64,000 nucleotides of DNA from Variovorax sp. S12S4. Lineage in GTDB: Bacteria; Pseudomonadota; Gammaproteobacteria; Burkholderiales; Burkholderiaceae_C. Below are positions 63,007 through 64,000 of this stretch, one piece after another. The translations under genes and the position numbers were made by a program. The notes beneath the pieces are model-generated. The model ran no database searches and was not told where the DNA came from. It saw only the letters and a list, made by a program, of their open reading frames with translations. Positions within the stretch are counted from its first letter, which is position 1; each line of letters starts with the position of its first letter. Where the stretch lies: NCBI RefSeq assembly GCF_023195515.1, contig NZ_JALPKR020000002.1, positions 124,001 to 188,000 of the forward strand. The letters run 5' to 3'.

Positions 63007-64000
63007 TCATGCGGCCGCCAGCTTCGAACGCACGAGCCGCGCTTCGCGGATCGGCAAGTGCACCAGCGCGGCACCGGCGGCGAGCGCGATGTCGATGTAC
63101 CAGACGATGTCGTAGTTGCCCGTGGCCTGGAAGACGTAGCCGCCCAGGAACGCGCCCAGGAAGCCGCCGACCTGGTGCGCCAGCATCACGATGCCGAACA
63201 GCATTGCCATGTTGGCCGGCCCGAACATCTTGGCGACCAGGCCCGCGGTCGGCGGCACGGTCGACAGGAAGGTCACGCCCATCACCGCGGCAAACACCAG
63301 CATCACCGCGGTCGTCTTCGGCGCCAGCAGGAACACCAGCACGGCGATACCGCGCGTGGCATAGACCAGCGACAGCAGCGACTTCATGCGCCAGCGCCCC
63401 ACGGCCCAGCCCATGGCCAGGCTGCCGACAATGTTGAAGAGCCCGATCATCGCCAGCGCCCAGCCGCCGACTTCGGCCGGCAGCCCGCAGGCTGCGACGA
63501 CACCGGGCAGGTGCGTGGTCAGAAAGGCGACGTGAAAGCCGCAGACCAGGAAGCCCAGGCTCAGGTAGCGGTAGCTGGGCGTCGCGAGCGCCTGGCCGAT
63601 GGCCTGGCGCGCACTCAGCGGCTTGGTGCCCGATGCGGCCGCCGAGGCCGCGGCCATGGCGTTCGAATTGCCCTTGAGCACCCATGCGGCCGGCAACGCC
63701 AGCAGCACCAGTACGCCGAGCCACTGCATCGCGCCAGCCCAGCCCACCGCCGCCGTCAGGCCGACGGCGATCGGCGCCATCGCGAACTGTCCGAAGGAGC
63801 CACCGGCATTCACCATGCCGGTGGCCAGGCCACGCTTGTTCGCCGGCACCAGGCGCGTGGTCGCGGCCATCAGCACCGAAGGGCCCGCCATGCCGGCGCC
63901 GCCGGCCGCCAGCACGCCAATGGCGAAGATCAGGCCGGCCGTGCTCGTCATGAGCGGCGTGATGAGCGTGCCGATGGCCACCAGCAGCACGCCGATGAAC
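63007..64000 (-). CDS. MFS transporter (partial, 5' end beyond the window)
   Basis: C-terminal part (about 330 residues) of a major facilitator protein. The open frame continues to the window edge without a start: the family's first helices are missing, and residues before VLLVAIGTLITPLM continue the same frame (FIG). Visible features are RLVPANKRGLATGMVNAGGSFGQ between helices 4 and 5 and a long middle loop at NSNAMAAASAAASGTKPLSAR. It is likely an exporter or CynX-like importer; cargo unknown. Upstream of the MATE gene. Confidence 0.85.
   Translation of the reverse strand, partial: FIGVLLVAIGTLITPLMTSTAGLIFAIGVLAAGGAGMAGPSVLMAATTRLVPANKRGLATGMVNAGGSFGQFAMAPIAVGLTAAVGWAGAMQWLGVLVLLALPAAWVLKGNSNAMAAASAAASGTKPLSARQAIGQALATPSYRYLSLGFLVCGFHVAFLTTHLPGVVAACGLPAEVGGWALAMIGLFNIVGSLAMGWAVGRWRMKSLLSLVYATRGIAVLVFLLAPKTTAVMLVFAAVMGVTFLSTVPPTAGLVAKMFGPANMAMLFGIVMLAHQVGGFLGAFLGGYVFQATGNYDIVWYIDIALAAGAALVHLPIREARLVRSKLAAA

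Overview
The window is a chromosomal segment of a high-GC betaproteobacterium, most likely a member of the Comamonadaceae close to Variovorax. The grounds are the strong GC bias at third codon positions, the many orphan periplasmic receptors (two Bug/tripartite-tricarboxylate type, one TAXI type), the gene repertoire (VF530, DUF2164, egtBD, DmpA/NylC-type peptidase, PF10014 dioxygenase) and Comamonadaceae-looking intergenic hairpin repeats. This assignment is inference; no rRNA or tRNA gene is present to confirm it. About 70 protein genes fill over 90 percent of the sequence. There is no phage, insertion sequence, CRISPR array or obvious island.

Layout. 1-10 kb: membrane acyltransferase, thioesterase, MuiA-like secreted protein, GTPase YlqF, BamE-like protein, CBS protein, HPF-like ribosome factor, an NTF2-merR operon with a clear MerR-type promoter, an SDR dehydrogenase, an orphan response regulator and glutamate-cysteine ligase. 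10-20 kb: esterase, a Fur/Zur-type regulator facing a COG0523 zinc-chaperone GTPase with palindromic operators, GST, enoyl-CoA hydratase, small membrane and secreted proteins, a coupled trio of a 49-residue basic protein, VF530 and a ferredoxin, and an MFS exporter. 20-30 kb: RluA-type pseudouridine synthase, universal stress protein, an amino-acid-hydroxylase-like dioxygenase coupled to DUF427, the ergothioneine genes egtB-egtD, type II NADH dehydrogenase, a nuclease, an acyl-CoA ligase and OsmC. 30-41 kb: a Bug receptor behind a hairpin that covers its ribosome-binding site, a pair of mirror-image REPIN-like elements, a GntR-controlled polar amino-acid ABC importer, DUF72, LysR, a frameshifted Bug receptor coupled to an aspartoacylase-type deacylase, and a four-gene unit with GDPD and DUF411. 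41-51 kb: D-amino-acid dehydrogenase divergent from a P1-family peptidase and a membrane-anchored TAXI receptor, a frameshifted PQQ sugar dehydrogenase, EttA, and an RhlE-like helicase.

51.8-61 kb is a complete sugar-acid catabolic cluster: a FadR-type regulator, DctPQM TRAP importer and an enolase-superfamily dehydratase (frameshifted) on the minus strand, and an IlvD/EDD dehydratase, 2-keto-3-deoxygalactonokinase, KDPGal aldolase and a class II aldolase on the plus strand, arranged around a shared control region carrying a perfect ATCATATGAT palindrome. 61-64 kb holds a small secreted proline/histidine-rich protein, a MATE exporter and an MFS gene that runs off the window.

Three otherwise intact, conserved genes are each split by the apparent loss of one base. 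I record them as pseudogenes, but assembly errors explain the pattern at least as well. I found no clearly undescribed system. The most unusual candidates are the SD-masking hairpin before the Bug receptor, the inverted REPIN-like pair, the permease-less two-helix TAXI receptor in a D-amino-acid/peptide neighbourhood, and the basic peptide-VF530-ferredoxin trio.
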